The notes under the pieces were generated by a model. It made no database searches. It was not told the origin of the DNA and saw nothing but the letters and a program-made list of their open reading frames with translations. The position numbers were made by a program, and so were the translations under genes. Source: Mimachlamys varia (Eukaryota; Mollusca; Bivalvia; Pectinida; Pectinidae). From it: DNA of 64,000 nucleotides. Positions 32,801-47,122 of this stretch are shown here, piece after piece (the stretch's first letter is position 1; every line of letters starts with the position of its first letter). The stretch spans positions 33,015,405 through 33,079,404 of the forward strand of contig OX392530.1 of NCBI GenBank assembly GCA_947623455.1, written 5' to 3'.

Positions 32801-35800
32801 TATTGTCATACTGTAGGTAAATGTCACAGTTTTGTAGTGAGGTGACCATTATTGTCATACTGTAGGTAAATGTCACAGTTTGGTAGTGAGGTGACCATTA
32901 TTGTCATACTGTAGGTAAATGTCACAGTTTGGTAGTGAGGTGACCATTATTGTCTTACTGTAGGTATATGTCACAGTTTGGTAGTGAGGTGACCATTATT
33001 GTCATACTGTAGGTAAATGTCACAGTTTGGTAGTGAGGTGACCATTATTGTCATACAGTAGGTAAATGTCACAGTTTGGTAGTGAGGTGACCATTATTGT
33101 CATACTGTAGGTAAATGTCACAGTTTGGTAGTGAGGTGACCATTATTGTCATACAGTAGGTAAATGTCACAGTTTGGTAGTGAGATGACCATTATTGTCA
33201 TACTGTAGGTAAATGTCACAGTTTGGTAGTGAGGTGACCATTATTGTCATACAGTAGGTAAATGTCACAGTTTGGTAGTGAGGTGACCATTATTGTCATA
33301 CTGTAGGTAAATGTCACAGTTTGGTAGTGAGGTGACCATTATTGTCATACTGTAGGTAAATGTCACAGTTTGGTAGTGAGGTGACCATTATTGTCATACT
33401 GTAGGTAAATGTCACAGTTTGGTAGTGAGGTGACCATTATTGTCATACTGTAGGTAAATGTCACAGTTTGGTAGTGAGATGACCATTATTGTCATACTGT
33501 AGGTAAATGTTATAGTTTGGTAGTGAGGTGACCATTATTGTCATACTGTAGGTTAATGTCACAGTTTGGTAGTGAGGTGACCATTATTGTCATACTGTAG
33601 GTAAATGTTATAGTTTGGTAGTGAGGTGACCATTATTGTCATACTGTAGGTAAATGTCACAGTTTGGTAGTGAGATGACCATTATTGTCATACTGTAGGT
33701 AAATGTTATAGTTTGGTAGTGAGGTGACCATTATTGTCATACTGTAGGTTAATGTCACAGTTTGGTAGTGAGGTGACCATTATTGTCATACTGTAGGTAA
33801 ATGTCACAGTTTGGTAGTGAGGTGACCATTATTGTCATACCGTAGGTAAATGTTACAGTTTGGTAGTGAGGTGACCATTATTGTCATACCGTAGGTAAAT
33901 GTCACAGTTTGGTAGTGAGGTTACCATTATTGTCATACTGTAGTTAAATGTCAGTTTGGTAGTGAGGTGACCATTATTGTCATACTGTAGTTAAATGTCA
34001 CAGTTTGGTAGTGAGGTGACCATTATTGTCATACTGTAGGTAAATGTTACAGTTTGGTAGTGAGGTGACCATTGTTGTCATACTGTAGGTAAATGTCACA
34101 GTTTGGTAGTGGGGTGACCATTGTTGTCATCCAGTAGGTAAATGTCACAGTTTTGTAGTGAGGTGACCATTATTGTCATACTGTAGGTAAATGTCACAGG
34201 TTGGTAGTGAGGTGACCATTATTGTCATACTGTAGGTAAATGTCACAGTTTGGTAGTGAGGTGACCATTATTGTCATACTGTAGGTAAATGTCACAGTTT
34301 GGTAGTGAGGCGACCATTATTGTCATACTGTAGGTAAATGTCACAGTTTGGTAGTGAGGTGACCATTATTGTAATACTGTAGGTAAATGTCACAGTTTTG
34401 TAGTGAGGTGACCATTATTGTCATACTGTGGGTAAATGTCACAGTTTGGTAGTGAGGTGACCATTATTGTCATACAGTAGGTAAATGTCACAGTTTGGTA
34501 GTGAGGTGACTATTATTGTCATACTGTAGGTAAATGTCACAGTTTAGTAGTGAGGTGACCATTATTGTCATACAGTAGGTAAATGTCACAGTTTGGTAGT
34601 GAGGTGACCATTATTGTCATACAGTAGGTAAATGTCACAGTTTGGTAGTGAGGTGACCATTATTGTCATACTGTAGGTAACTGTTACAGTTTGGTAGTGA
34701 GGTGACCATTATTGTCATACTGTAGGTTAATGTCAGTTTGGTAGTGAGGTGACCATTGTTGTCATACTGTAGGTAAATGTCACAGTTTGGTAGTGAGGTG
34801 ACCATTGTTGTCATACTGTAGGTAAATGTCACAGTTTGGTAGTGAGGTGACCATTGTTGTCATACAGTAGGTAAATGTCACAGTTTGGTAGTGAGGTGAC
34901 CATTATTGTCATACTGTAGGTAAATGTCACAGTTTGGTAGTGAGGTGACCATTATTGTCATACAGTAGGTAAATGTCACAGTTTGGTAGTGAGGTGACCA
35001 TTATTGTCATACTGTAGGTAAATGTTACAGTTTGGTAGTGAGGTGACCATTATTGTCATACTGTAGGTATATGTCACAGTTTTGTAGTGAGGTGACCATT
35101 ATTGTCATACTGTAGGTAAATGTCACAGTTTGGTAGTGAGGTGACCATTATTGTCATACTGTAGGTAAATGTTACAGTTTGGTAGTGAGGTGACCATTAT
35201 TGTCATACTGTAGGTATATGTCACAGTTTGGTAGTGAGGTGACCATTATTGTCATACTGTAGGTAAATGTCACAGTTTGGTAGTGAGGTGACCATTATTG
35301 TCATACTGTAGGTAAATGTCACAGTTTGGTAGTGAGGTGACCATTATTGTCATACTGTAGGTAAATGTTATAGTTTGGTAGTGAGATGACCATTATTGTC
35401 ATACTGTAGGTAAATGTTACAGTTTGGTAGTGAGGTGACCATTATTGTCTTACTGTAGGTAAATGTCATAGTTTGGTAGTGAGGTGACCATTATTGTCAT
35501 ACTGTAGGTAAATGTCATAGTTTGGTAGTGAGGTGACCATTATTGTCATACTGTAGGTAAATGTCACAGTTTGGTAGTGAGGTGACCATTATTGTCTTAC
35601 TGTAGGTAAATGTCATAGTTTGGTAGTGAGGTGACCATTATTGTCATACTGTAGGTAAATGTCACAGTTTGGTAGTGAGGTGACCATTATTGTCATACTG
35701 TAGGTAAATGTCACAGTTTGGTAGTGAGATGACCATTATTGTCATACTGTAGGTAAATGTCACAGTTTGATAGTGAGATGACCATTATTGTCATACTGTA

Positions 35801-38800
35801 GGTAAATGTTACAGTTTGGTAGTGAGGTGACCATTATTGTCATACTGTAGGTTAATGTCACAGTTTGGTAGTGAGGTGACCATTATTGTCATACTGTAGG
35901 TAAATGTCACAGTTTGGTAGTGAGGTGACCATTATTGTCATACTGTAGGTAAATGTCACAGTTTGGTAGTGAGGTGACCATTATTGTCATACTGTAGGTA
36001 AATGTCACAGTTTGGTAGTGAGGTGACCATTATTGTCATACTGTAAGTAAATGTTATAGTTTGGTAGTGAGGTGACCTTTGTTGTCATACTGTAGGTAAA
36101 TGTCACAGATTGGTAGTGAGGTGACCATTATTGTCATACTGTAGGTAAATGTCACAGTTTGGTAGTGAGGTGACCATTATTGTCATACTGTAGGTAAATG
36201 TTATAGTTTGGTAGTGAGGTGACCATTATTGTCATACTGTAGGTATATGTCACAGTTTGATAGTGAGATGACCATTATTGTCATACTGTAGGTAAATGTT
36301 ATAGTTTGATAGTGAGATGACCATTATTGTCATACTGTAGGTAAATGTTATAGTTTGGTAGTGAGGTGACCATTTTTGTCATACTGTAGGTAAATGTTAT
36401 AGTTTGATAGTGAGATGACCATTATTGTCATACTGTAGGTAAATGTTATAGTTTGATAGTGAGATGACCATTATTGTCATACTGTAGGTAAATGTTATAG
36501 TTTGATAGTGAGATGACCATTATTGTCATACTGTAGGTAAATGTTATAGTTTGATAGTGAGATGACCATTATTGTCATACTGTAGGTAAATGTCACAGTT
36601 TGATAGTGAGATGACCATTATTGTCATACTGTAGGTAAATGTTATAGTTTGGTAGTGAGGTGACCATTTTTGTCATACTGTAGGTAAATGTCACAGTTTG
36701 GTAGTGAGGTGACCATTATTGTCATACTGTAGGTAAATGTTATAGTTTGGTAGTGAGGTGACCATTATTGTCATACTGTAGGTAAATGTCACAGTTTGGT
36801 AGTGAGGTGACCATTATTGTCATACAGTAGGTAAATGTTATGGAGTTTGGTAGTGAGGTGACCATTATTGTCATACTGTAGGTAAATGTTATGGAGTTTG
36901 GTAGTGAGGTGACCATTATTGTCATACTGTAGGTAAATGTCACAGTTTGGTAGTGAGGTGACCATTGTTGTCATACTGTAGGTAAATGTCACAGTTTGAT
37001 AGTGAGGTGACCATTATTGTCATACTGTAGGTAAATGTCACAGTTTGGTAGTGAGGTGACCATTATTGTCATACTGTAGGTAAATGTCATATAGTTTGGT
37101 AGTGAGGTGACCATTATTGTCATACTGTAGGTAAATGTCATATAGTTTGGTAGTGAGGTGACCATTGTTGTCATACTGTAGGTAAATGTCACAGTTTGGT
37201 AGTGAGGTGACCATTGTTGTCATACTGTAGGTAAATGTTATGGAGTTTGGTAGTGAGGTGACCATTATTGTCATACTGTAGGTAAATGTCATATAGTTTG
37301 GTAGTGAGGTGACCATTATTGTCATACTGTAGGTAAATGTCATATAGTTTGGTAGTGAGGTGACCATTATTGTCATACTGTAGGTAAATGTTATGGAGTT
37401 TGGTAGTGAGGTGACCATTATTGTCATACTGTAGGTAAATGTTATGGAGTTTGGTAGTGAGGTGACCATTATTGTCATACTGTAGGTAAATGTCACAGTT
37501 TGGTAGTGAGGTGACCATTGTTGTCATACTGTAGGTATATGTCACAGTTTGGTAGTGAGGTGACCATTATTGTCATACTGTAGGTAAATGTCACAGTTTG
37601 GTAGTGAGGTGACCATTATTGTCATACTGTAGGTAAATGTTATGGAGTTTGGTAGTGAGGTGACCATTATTGTCATACTGTAGAGTAAGTTCATAGAGTT
37701 TAGTAGTGAGGTGACCATTATTGTCATACTGTAGAGTAAGTTCATAGAGTTTGGTAGTGAGGTGAGCATTATTGTCATACTGTAGGTAAATGTCACAGTT
37801 TGGTAGTGAGGTGACCATTATTGTCATACTGTAGAGTAAGTTCATAGAGTTTAGTAGTGAGGTGACCATTATTGTCATACTGTAGAGTAAGTTCATAGAG
37901 TTTGGTAGTGAGGTGAGCATTATTGTCATACTGTAGGTAAATGTCACAGTTTGGTAGTGAGGTGACCATTATTGTCATACTGTAGGTAAATGTCACAGTT
38001 TGGTAGTGAGGTGATCATTATTGTCATACTGTAGGTAAATGTCACAGTTTGGTAGTGAGGTGACCATTGTTGTCATACTGTAGGTAAATGTCACAGTTTG
38101 GTAGTGAGGTGACCATTATTGTCATACTGTAGGTAAATGTCACAGTTTGGTAGTGAGGTGACCATTGTTGTCATTCTGTAGGTAAATGTCACAGTTTGAT
38201 AGTGAGGTGACCATTATTGTCATACTGTGGGTAAATGTCACAGTTTGGTAGTGAGGTGACCATTATTGTCATACTGTGGGTAAATGTCACAGTTTGGTAG
38301 TGAGGTGACCATCGTTGTCATACTGTGGGTAAATGTCACAGTTTGGTAGTGAGGTGACCATCGTTGTCATACTGTGGGTAAATGTCACAGTTTGGTAGTG
38401 AGGTGACCATTATTGTCATACTGTGGGTAAATGTCACAGTTTGGTAGTGAGGTGACCATCGTTGTCATACTGTGGGTAAATGTCACAGTTTGGTAGTGAG
38501 GTGACCATCGTTGTCATACTGTGGGTAAATGTCACAGTTTGGTAGTGAGGTGACCATTATTGTCATACTGTGGGTAAATGTCACAGTTTGGTAGTGAGGT
38601 GACCATCGTTGTCATACTGTGGGTAAATGTCACAGTTTGGTAGTGAGGTGACCATTGTTGTCATACTGTAGGTAAATGTCACAGTTTGGTAGTGAGGTGA
38701 CCATTATTGTCATACTGTAGGTAAATGTCACAGTTTGGTAGTGAGGTGACCATTGTTGTCATTCTGTAGGTAAATGTCACAGTTTGATAGTGAGGTGACC

Positions 38801-41800
38801 ATTATTGTCATACTGTAGGTAAATGTCACAGTTTGGTAGTGAGGTGACCATTATTGTCATACTGTGGGTAAATGTCACAGTTTGGTAGTGAGGTGACCAT
38901 CGTTGTCATACTGTGGGTAAATGTCACAGTTTGGTAGTGAGGTGACCATCGTTGTCATACTGTGGGTAAATGTCACAGTTTGGTAGTGAGGTGACCATTA
39001 TTGTCATACTGTGGGTAAATGTCACAGTTTGGTAGTGAGGTGACCATTATTGTCATACTGTAGGTATATGTCACAGTTTGGTAGTGAGGTGACCATTATT
39101 GTCATACTGTAGGTAAATGTCACAGTTTGGTAGTGAGGTGAGCATTATTGTCATACTGTAGGTTAATGTCACAGTTTGGTAGTGAGGTGACCATTATTGT
39201 CATACTGTAGGTAAATGTCACAGTTTGGTAGTGAGGTGACCATTATTGTCATACTGTAGGTAAATGTCACAGTTTGGTAGTGAGGTGACCATTATTGTCA
39301 TACTGTAGGTAAATGTCACAGTTTGGTAGTGAAGTGACCATTATTGTCATACTGTAATTAAATGTCACAGTTTTGTAGTGAGGTGACCATTATTGTCATA
39401 CTGTAGGTAAATGTCACAGTTTGGTAGTGAGGTGACCATTATTGTCATACTGTAGGTAAATGTCATATAGTTTGGTAGTGAGGTGACCATTATTGTAATA
39501 CTGTAGGTAAATGTCACAGTTTGGTAGTGAGGTGACCATTATTGTCATACTGTAGGTAAATGTCATATAGTTTGGTAGTGAGGTGACCATTGTTGTCATA
39601 CTGTAGGTAAATGTCACAGTTTGGTAGTGAGGTGACCATTGTTGTCATACTGTAGGTAAATGTCATATAGTTTGGTAGTGAGGTGACCATTGTTGTCATA
39701 CTGTAGGTAAATGTCACAGTTTGGTAGTGAGGTGACCATTATTGTCATACTGTGGGTAAATGTCACAGTTTGGAAGTGAGGTGACCATTATTGTCATACT
39801 GTAGGTAAATGTCACAGTTTGGTAGTGAGGTGACCATTGTTGTCATACTGTAGGTAAATGTCACAGTTTGGTAGTGAGGTGACCATTGTTGTCATACTGT
39901 GGGTAAATGTCACAGTTTGGTAGTGAGGTGACCATTGTTGTCATACTGTAGGTAAATGTCATATAGTTTGGTAGTGAGGTGACCATTGTTGTCATACTGT
40001 AGGTAAATGTCACAGTTTGGTAGTGAGGTGACCATTATTGTCATACTGTGGGTAAATGTTATGGAGTTTGGTAGTGAGGTGACCATTATTGTCATACTGT
40101 AGGTAAATGTCACAGTTTGGTAGTGAGGTGACCATTGTTGTCATACTGTAGGTATATGTCACAGTTTGGTAGTGAGGTGACCATTGTTGTCATACTGTAG
40201 GTATATGTCACAGTTTGGTAGTGAGGTGACCATTGTTGTCATACTGTAGGTAAATGTCACAGTTTGGTAGTGAGGTGACCATTGTTGTCATACTGTAGGT
40301 AAATGTTATGGAGTTTGGTAGTGAGGTGACCATTATTGTCATACTGTAGGTAAATGTCACAGTTTGGTAGTGAGGTGACCATTGTTGTCATACTGTAGGT
40401 ATATGTCACAGTTTGGTAGTGAGGTGACCATTGTTGTCATACTGTAGGTAAATGTCACAGTTTGGTAGTGAGGAGACCATTATTGTCATACTGTAGGTAA
40501 ATGTTATGGAGTTTGGTAGTGAGGTGACCATTATTGTCATACTGTAGGTAAATGTCACAGTTTGGTAGTGAGGTGACCATTGTTGTCATACTGTAGGTAT
40601 ATGTCACAGTTTGGTAGTGAGGTGACCATTGTTGTCATACTGTAGGTATATGTCACAGTTTGGTAGTGAGGTGACCATTGTTGTCATACTGTAGGTAAAT
40701 GTCACAGTTTGGTAGTGAGGTGACCATTGTTGTCATACTGTAGGTAAATGTCATATAGTTTGGTAGTGAGGTGACCATTGTTGTCATACTGTAGGTAAAT
40801 GTCACAGTTTGGTAGTGAGGTGACCATTATTGTCATACTGTGGGTAAATGTCACAGTTTGGAAGTGAGGTGACCATTATTGTCATACTGTAGGTAAATGT
40901 TACAGTTTGGTAGTGAGGTGACCATTATTGTCATACTGTGGGTAAATGTCACAGTTTGGTAGTGAGGTGACCATTATTGTCATACTGTGGGTAAATGTCA
41001 CAGTTTGGAAGTGAGGTGACCATTATTGTCATACTGTAGGTAAATGTCACAGTTTGGTAGTGAGGTGACCATTATTGTCATACTGTGGGTAAATGTCACA
41101 GTTTGGTAGTGAGGTGACCATTATTGTCATACTGTAGGTAAATGTCACAGTTTGGTAGTGAGGTGACCATTGTTGTCATACTGTAGGTATATGTCACAGT
41201 TTGGTAGTGAGGTGACCATTGTTGTCATACTGTAGGTAAATGTCACAGTTTGGTAGTGAGGTGACCATTGTTGTCATACTGTAGGTATATGTCACAGTTT
41301 GGTAGTGAGGTGACCATTGTTGTCATACTGTAGGTATATGTCACAGTTTGGTAGTGAGGTGACCATTGTTGTCATACTGTAGGTAAATGTCACAGTTTGG
41401 TAGTGAGGTGACCATTGTTGTCATACTGTAGGTAAATGTCACAGTTTGGTAGTGAGGTGACCATTATTGTCATACTGTAGGTACATGTCACAGAGTTTGG
41501 TAGTGAGGTGACCATTATTGTCATACTGTAGGTAAATGTTATGGAGTTTGGTAGTGAGGTGACCATTATTGTCATACTGTAGGTAAATGTCACAGTTTGG
41601 TAGTGAGGTGACCATTATTGTCATACTGTAGGTAAATGTCACAGTTTGGTAGTGAGGTGACCATTATTGTCATACTGTATGTAAATGTCACAGTTTGGTA
41701 GTGAGGTGACCATTGTTGTCATACTGTATGTAAATGTCACAGTTTGATAGTGAGGTGACCATTGTTGTCATACTGTAGGTAAATGTCACAGTTTGGTAGT

Positions 41801-42879
41801 GAGGTGACCATTATTGTCATACTGTAGGTAAATGTCACAGTTTGGTAGTGAGGTGACCATTGTTGTCATACTGTGGGTAAATGTCACAGTTTGGTAGTGA
41901 GGTGACCATTATTGTCATACTGTAGGTAAATGTCACAGTTTGGTAGTGATGTGACCATTATTGTCATACAGTAGGTAAATGTCACAGTTTGGTAGTGAGG
42001 TGACCATCATTGTCATACTGTGGGTAAATGTCACAGTTTGGTAGTGAGGTGACCATCGTTGTCATACTGTGGGTAAATGTCACAGTTTGGTAGTGAGGTG
42101 ACCATTGTTGTCATACTGTAGGTAAATGTCACAGTTTGGTAGTGAGGTGACCATTGTTGTCATACTGTAGGTAAATGTCACAGTTTGGTAGTGAGGTGAC
42201 CATTGTTGTCATACTGTAGGTAAATGTCACAGTTTGGTAGTGAGGTGACCATTGTTGTCATACTGTAGGTAAATGTCACAGTTTGGTAGTGAGGTGACCA
42301 TTGTTGTCATACTGTAGGTATATGTCACAGTTTGGTAGTGAGGTGACCATTATTGTCATACTGTAGGTAAATGTCACAGTTTGATAGTGAGGTGACCATT
42401 ATTGTCATACTGTAGGTAAATGTCACAGTTTGGTAGTGAGGTGACCATTATTGTCATACTGTAGGTAAATGTTATGGAGTTTGGTAGTGAGGTGACCATT
42501 ATTGTCATACTGTAGAGTAAGTTCATAGAGTTTAATAGTGAGGTGACCATTATTGTCATACTGTAGAGTAAGTTCATAGAGTTTGGTAGTGAGGTGAGCA
42601 TTATTGTCATACTGTAGGTTAATGTCACAGTTTGGTAGTGAGGTGACCATTATTGTCATACTGTAGGTAAATGTCACAGTTTGGTAGTGAAGTGACCATT
42701 ATTGTCATACTTTAATTAAATGTCACAGTTTTGTAGTGAGGTGACCATTATTGTCATACTGTAGGTAAATGTCACAGTTTGGTAGTGAGGTGAGCATTAT
42801 TGTCATACTGTAGGTAAATGTCACAGTTTGGTAGTGAGGTGACCATTGTTGTCATACTGTAGGTAAATGTCACAGTTTG

Positions 42880-43695
42880 GTAGTGAGGTGACCATTGTTG
42901 TCATACTGTAGGTAAATGTCACAGTTTGGTAGTGAGGTGAGCATTATTGTCATACTCTATGTAAATGTCACAGTTTGGTAGTGAGGTGACCATTATTGTC
43001 ATACTGTAGGTAAATGTCACAGTTTGGTAGTGAGGTGACCATTATTGTCATACTGTAGGTAAATGTTATGGAGTTTGGTAGTGAGGTGACCATTATTGTC
43101 ATACTGTAGGTAAATGTCACAGTTTTGTAGTGAGGTGACCATTATTGTCATACTGTAGGTAAATGTCACAGTTTGACAGTGAGGTGACCATTATTGTCAT
43201 ACTGTAGGTAAATGTCACAGTTTGGTAGTGAGGTGACCATTATTGTCATACTGTGGGTAAATGTCACAGTTTGATAGTGAGGTGACCATTATTGTCATAC
43301 TGTAGGTAAATGTCACAGTTTGGTAGTGAGATGACCATTATTGTCATACTGTAGGTAAATGTCACAGTTTGGTAATGAGATGACCATTATTGTCATACTG
43401 TAGGTAAATGTCACATTTTGTAGTGAGGTGACCATTATTGTCATACTGTGGGTAAATGTCACAGTTTGATAGTGAGGTGACCATTATTGTAATACAGTAG
43501 GTAAATGTCATAGTTTTGTAGTGAGGTGACCATTATTGGCATACTGTAGGTAAATGTCACAGTTTGGTAGTGAGTTGACCATTATTGTCATACTGTAGGT
43601 AAATGTTATGGAGTTTGGTAGTGAGGTGATCATTATTGTCATACTGTAGGTAAATGTTATGGAGTTTGGTAGTGAGTTGACCATTATTGTCATAC
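42880..43695. repeat. Higher-order block copy A in the 49-bp array
   Basis: An ordered run of rare variants: GAGCATT then CATACTCTATG (42951), GTTATGGAGTTTGG, GTTTGACAGTG, TCACATTTTGTAG (43411), GTAATACAG and ATTGGCATAC (about 43536). The same order recurs 936 bp downstream. Divergence from the next copy begins at about 43695. Confidence 0.85.
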
Positions 43696-43815
43696 AGTAG
43701 GTAAATGTCACAGTTTGGTAGTGAGGTGACCATTATTGTCATACTGTAGGTAAATGTCACAGTTTGGTAGTGAGGTGAGCATTATTGTCATACTGTAGGT
43801 AAATGTCACAGTTTG

Positions 43816-45100
43816 GTAGTGAGGTGACCATTGTTGTCATACTGTAGGTAAATGTCACAGTTTGGTAGTGAGGTGAGCATTATTGTCATACTCTATGTAA
43901 ATGTCACAGTTTGGTAGTGAGGTGACCATTATTGTCATACTGTAGGTAAATGTCACAGTTTGGTAGTGAGGTGACCATTATTGTCATACTGTAGGTAAAT
44001 GTTATGGAGTTTGGTAGTGAGGTGACCATTATTGTCATACTGTAGGTAAATGTCACAGTTTTGTAGTGAGGTGACCATTATTGTCATACTGTAGGTAAAT
44101 GTCACAGTTTGACAGTGAGGTGACCATTATTGTCATACTGTAGGTAAATGTCACAGTTTGGTAGTGAGGTGACCATTATTGTCATACTGTGGGTAAATGT
44201 CACAGTTTGATAGTGAGGTGACCATTATTGTCATACTGTAGGTAAATGTCACAGTTTGGTAGTGAGATGACCATTATTGTCATACTGTAGGTAAATGTCA
44301 CAGTTTGGTAATGAGATGACCATTATTGTCATACTGTAGGTAAATGTCACATTTTGTAGTGAGGTGACCATTATTGTCATACTGTGGGTAAATGTCACAG
44401 TTTGATAGTGAGGTGACCATTATTGTAATACAGTAGGTAAATGTCATAGTTTTGTAGTGAGGTGACCATTATTGGCATACTGTAGGTAAATGTCACAGTT
44501 TGGTAGTGAGTTGACCATTATTGTCATACTGTAGGTAAATGTTATGGAGTTTGGTAGTGAGGTGATCATTATTGTCATACTGTAGGTAAATGTTATGGAG
44601 TTTGGTAGTGAGTTGACCATTATTGTCATACTGTAGGTAAATGTTATGGAGTTTGGTAGTGAGGTGACCATTATTGTCATACTGTAGGTAAATGTCACAG
44701 TTTGGTAGTGAGGTGACCATTATTGTCATACTGTAGGTAAATGTCACAGTTTGGTAGTGAGGTGACCATTATTGTCATACTGTAGGTAAATGTCACAGTT
44801 TGGTAGTGAGGTGACCATTATTGTCATACTGTAGGTAAATGTCACAGTTTGGTAGTGAGGTGACCATTATTGTCATACTGTAGGTAAATGTCACAGTTTG
44901 GTAGTGAGGTGACCATTATTGTCATACTGTAGGTAAATGTCACAGTTTGGTAGTGAGGTGACCATTATTGTCATACTGTAGGTAAATGTCACAGTTTGGT
45001 AGTGAGATGATCATTATTGTCATACAGTAGGTAAATGTCACAGTTTGGTAGTGAGATGATCATTATTGTCATACTGTAGGTAAATGTCACAGTTCGGTAG
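43816..45100. repeat. Higher-order block copy B in the 49-bp array
   Basis: Repeats copy A in order, with CATACTCTATG at 43887, TCACATTTTGTAG at 44347 and ATTGGCATAC at about 44472. It then extends through a run of standard units to two GAGATGATC units and AGTTCGG at 45091. Offset from copy A is 936 bp at every marker checked. Confidence 0.85.
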
Positions 45101-45788
45101 TGAGGTGACCATTATTGTCATACTGTAGGTAAATGTCACAGTTTGGTAGTGAGGTGACCATTATTGTCATACTGTAGGTAAATGTTATGGAGTTTGGTAG
45201 TGAGGTGATCATTATTGTCATACTGTAGGTAAATGTTATGGAGTTTGGTAGTGAGTTGACCATTATTGTCATACTGTAGGTAAATGTTATGGAGTTTGGT
45301 AGTGAGGTGACCATTATTGTCATACTGTAGGTAAATGTCACAGTTTGGTAGTGAGGTGACCATTATTGTCATACTGTAGGTAAATGTCACAGTTTGGTAG
45401 TGAGGTGACCATTATTGTCATACTGTAGGTAAATGTCACAGTTTGGTAGTGAGGTGACCATTATTGTCATACTGTAGGTAAATGTCACAGTTTGGTAGTG
45501 AGGTGACCATTATTGTCATACTGTAGGTAAATGTCACAGTTTGGTAGTGAGGTGACCATTATTGTCATACTGTAGGTAAATGTCACAGTTTGGTAGTGAG
45601 GTGACCATTATTGTCATACTGTAGGTAAATGTCACAGTTTGGTAGTGAGGTGACCATTATTGTCATACTGTAGGTAAATGTCACAGTTTGGTAGTGAGAT
45701 GATCATTATTGTCATACAGTAGGTAAATGTCACAGTTTGGTAGTGAGATGATCATTATTGTCATACTGTAGGTAAATGTCACAGTTTG

Positions 45789-47122
45789 GTAGTGAGGTGA
45801 CCATTGTTGTCATACTGTAGGTAAATGTCACAGTTTGGTAGTGAGGTGAGCATTATTGTCATACTCTATGTAAATGTCACAGTTTGGTAGTGAGGTGACC
45901 ATTATTGTCATACTGTAGGTAAATGTCACAGTTTGGTAGTGAGGTGACCATTATTGTCATACTGTAGGTAAATGTTATGGAGTTTGGTAGTGAGGTGACC
46001 ATTATTGTCATACTGTAGGTAAATGTCACAGTTTTGTAGTGAGGTGACCATTATTGTCATACTGTAGGTAAATGTCACAGTTTGACAGTGAGGTGACCAT
46101 TATTGTCATACTGTAGGTAAATGTCACAGTTTGGTAGTGAGGTGACCATTATTGTCATACTGTGGGTAAATGTCACAGTTTGATAGTGAGGTGACCATTA
46201 TTGTCATACTGTAGGTAAATGTCACAGTTTGGTAGTGAGATGACCATTATTGTCATACTGTAGGTAAATGTCACAGTTTGGTAATGAGATGACCATTATT
46301 GTCATACTGTAGGTAAATGTCACATTTTGTAGTGAGGTGACCATTATTGTCATACTGTGGGTAAATGTCACAGTTTGATAGTGAGGTGACCATTATTGTA
46401 ATACAGTAGGTAAATGTCATAGTTTTGTAGTGAGGTGACCATTATTGGCATACTGTAGGTAAATGTCACAGTTTGGTAGTGAGTTGACCATTATTGTCAT
46501 ACTGTAGGTAAATGTTATGGAGTTTGGTAGTGAGGTGATCATTATTGTCATACTGTAGGTAAATGTTATGGAGTTTGGTAGTGAGTTGACCATTATTGTC
46601 ATACTGTAGGTAAATGTTATGGAGTTTGGTAGTGAGGTGACCATTATTGTCATACTGTAGGTAAATGTCACAGTTTTGTAGTGAGGTGATCATTATTGTC
46701 ATACTGTAGGTAAATGTCACAGTTTGGTAGTGAGGTGACCATTATTGTCATACTGTAGGTAAATGTCACAGTTTGGTAGTGAGGTGACCATTATTGTCAT
46801 ACTGTAGGTAAATGTCACAGTTTGGTAGTGAGGTGACCATTATTGTCATACTGTAGGTAAATGTCACAGTTTGGTAGTGAGGTGACCATTATTGTCATAC
46901 TGTAGGTAAATGTCACAGTTTGGTAGTGAGGTGACCATTATTGTCATACTGTAGGTAAATGTCACAGTTTGGTAGTGAGGTGACCATTATTGTCATACTG
47001 TAGGTAAATGTCACAGTTTGGTAGTGAGATGATCATTATTGTCATACAGTAGGTAAATGTCACAGTTTGGTAGTGAGATGATCATTATTGTCATACTGTA
47101 GGTAAATGTCACAGTTCGGTAG
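45789..47122. repeat. Higher-order block copy C in the 49-bp array
   Basis: Repeats copy B with CATACTCTATG at 45860 and the ATTGGCATAC marker near 46445, offset 1973 bp. The downstream AGTTCGG marker is at 47113, offset 2022 bp. The extra 49 bp means exactly one additional unit was gained in the uniform run of copy C, or lost from copy B. Confidence 0.85.
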
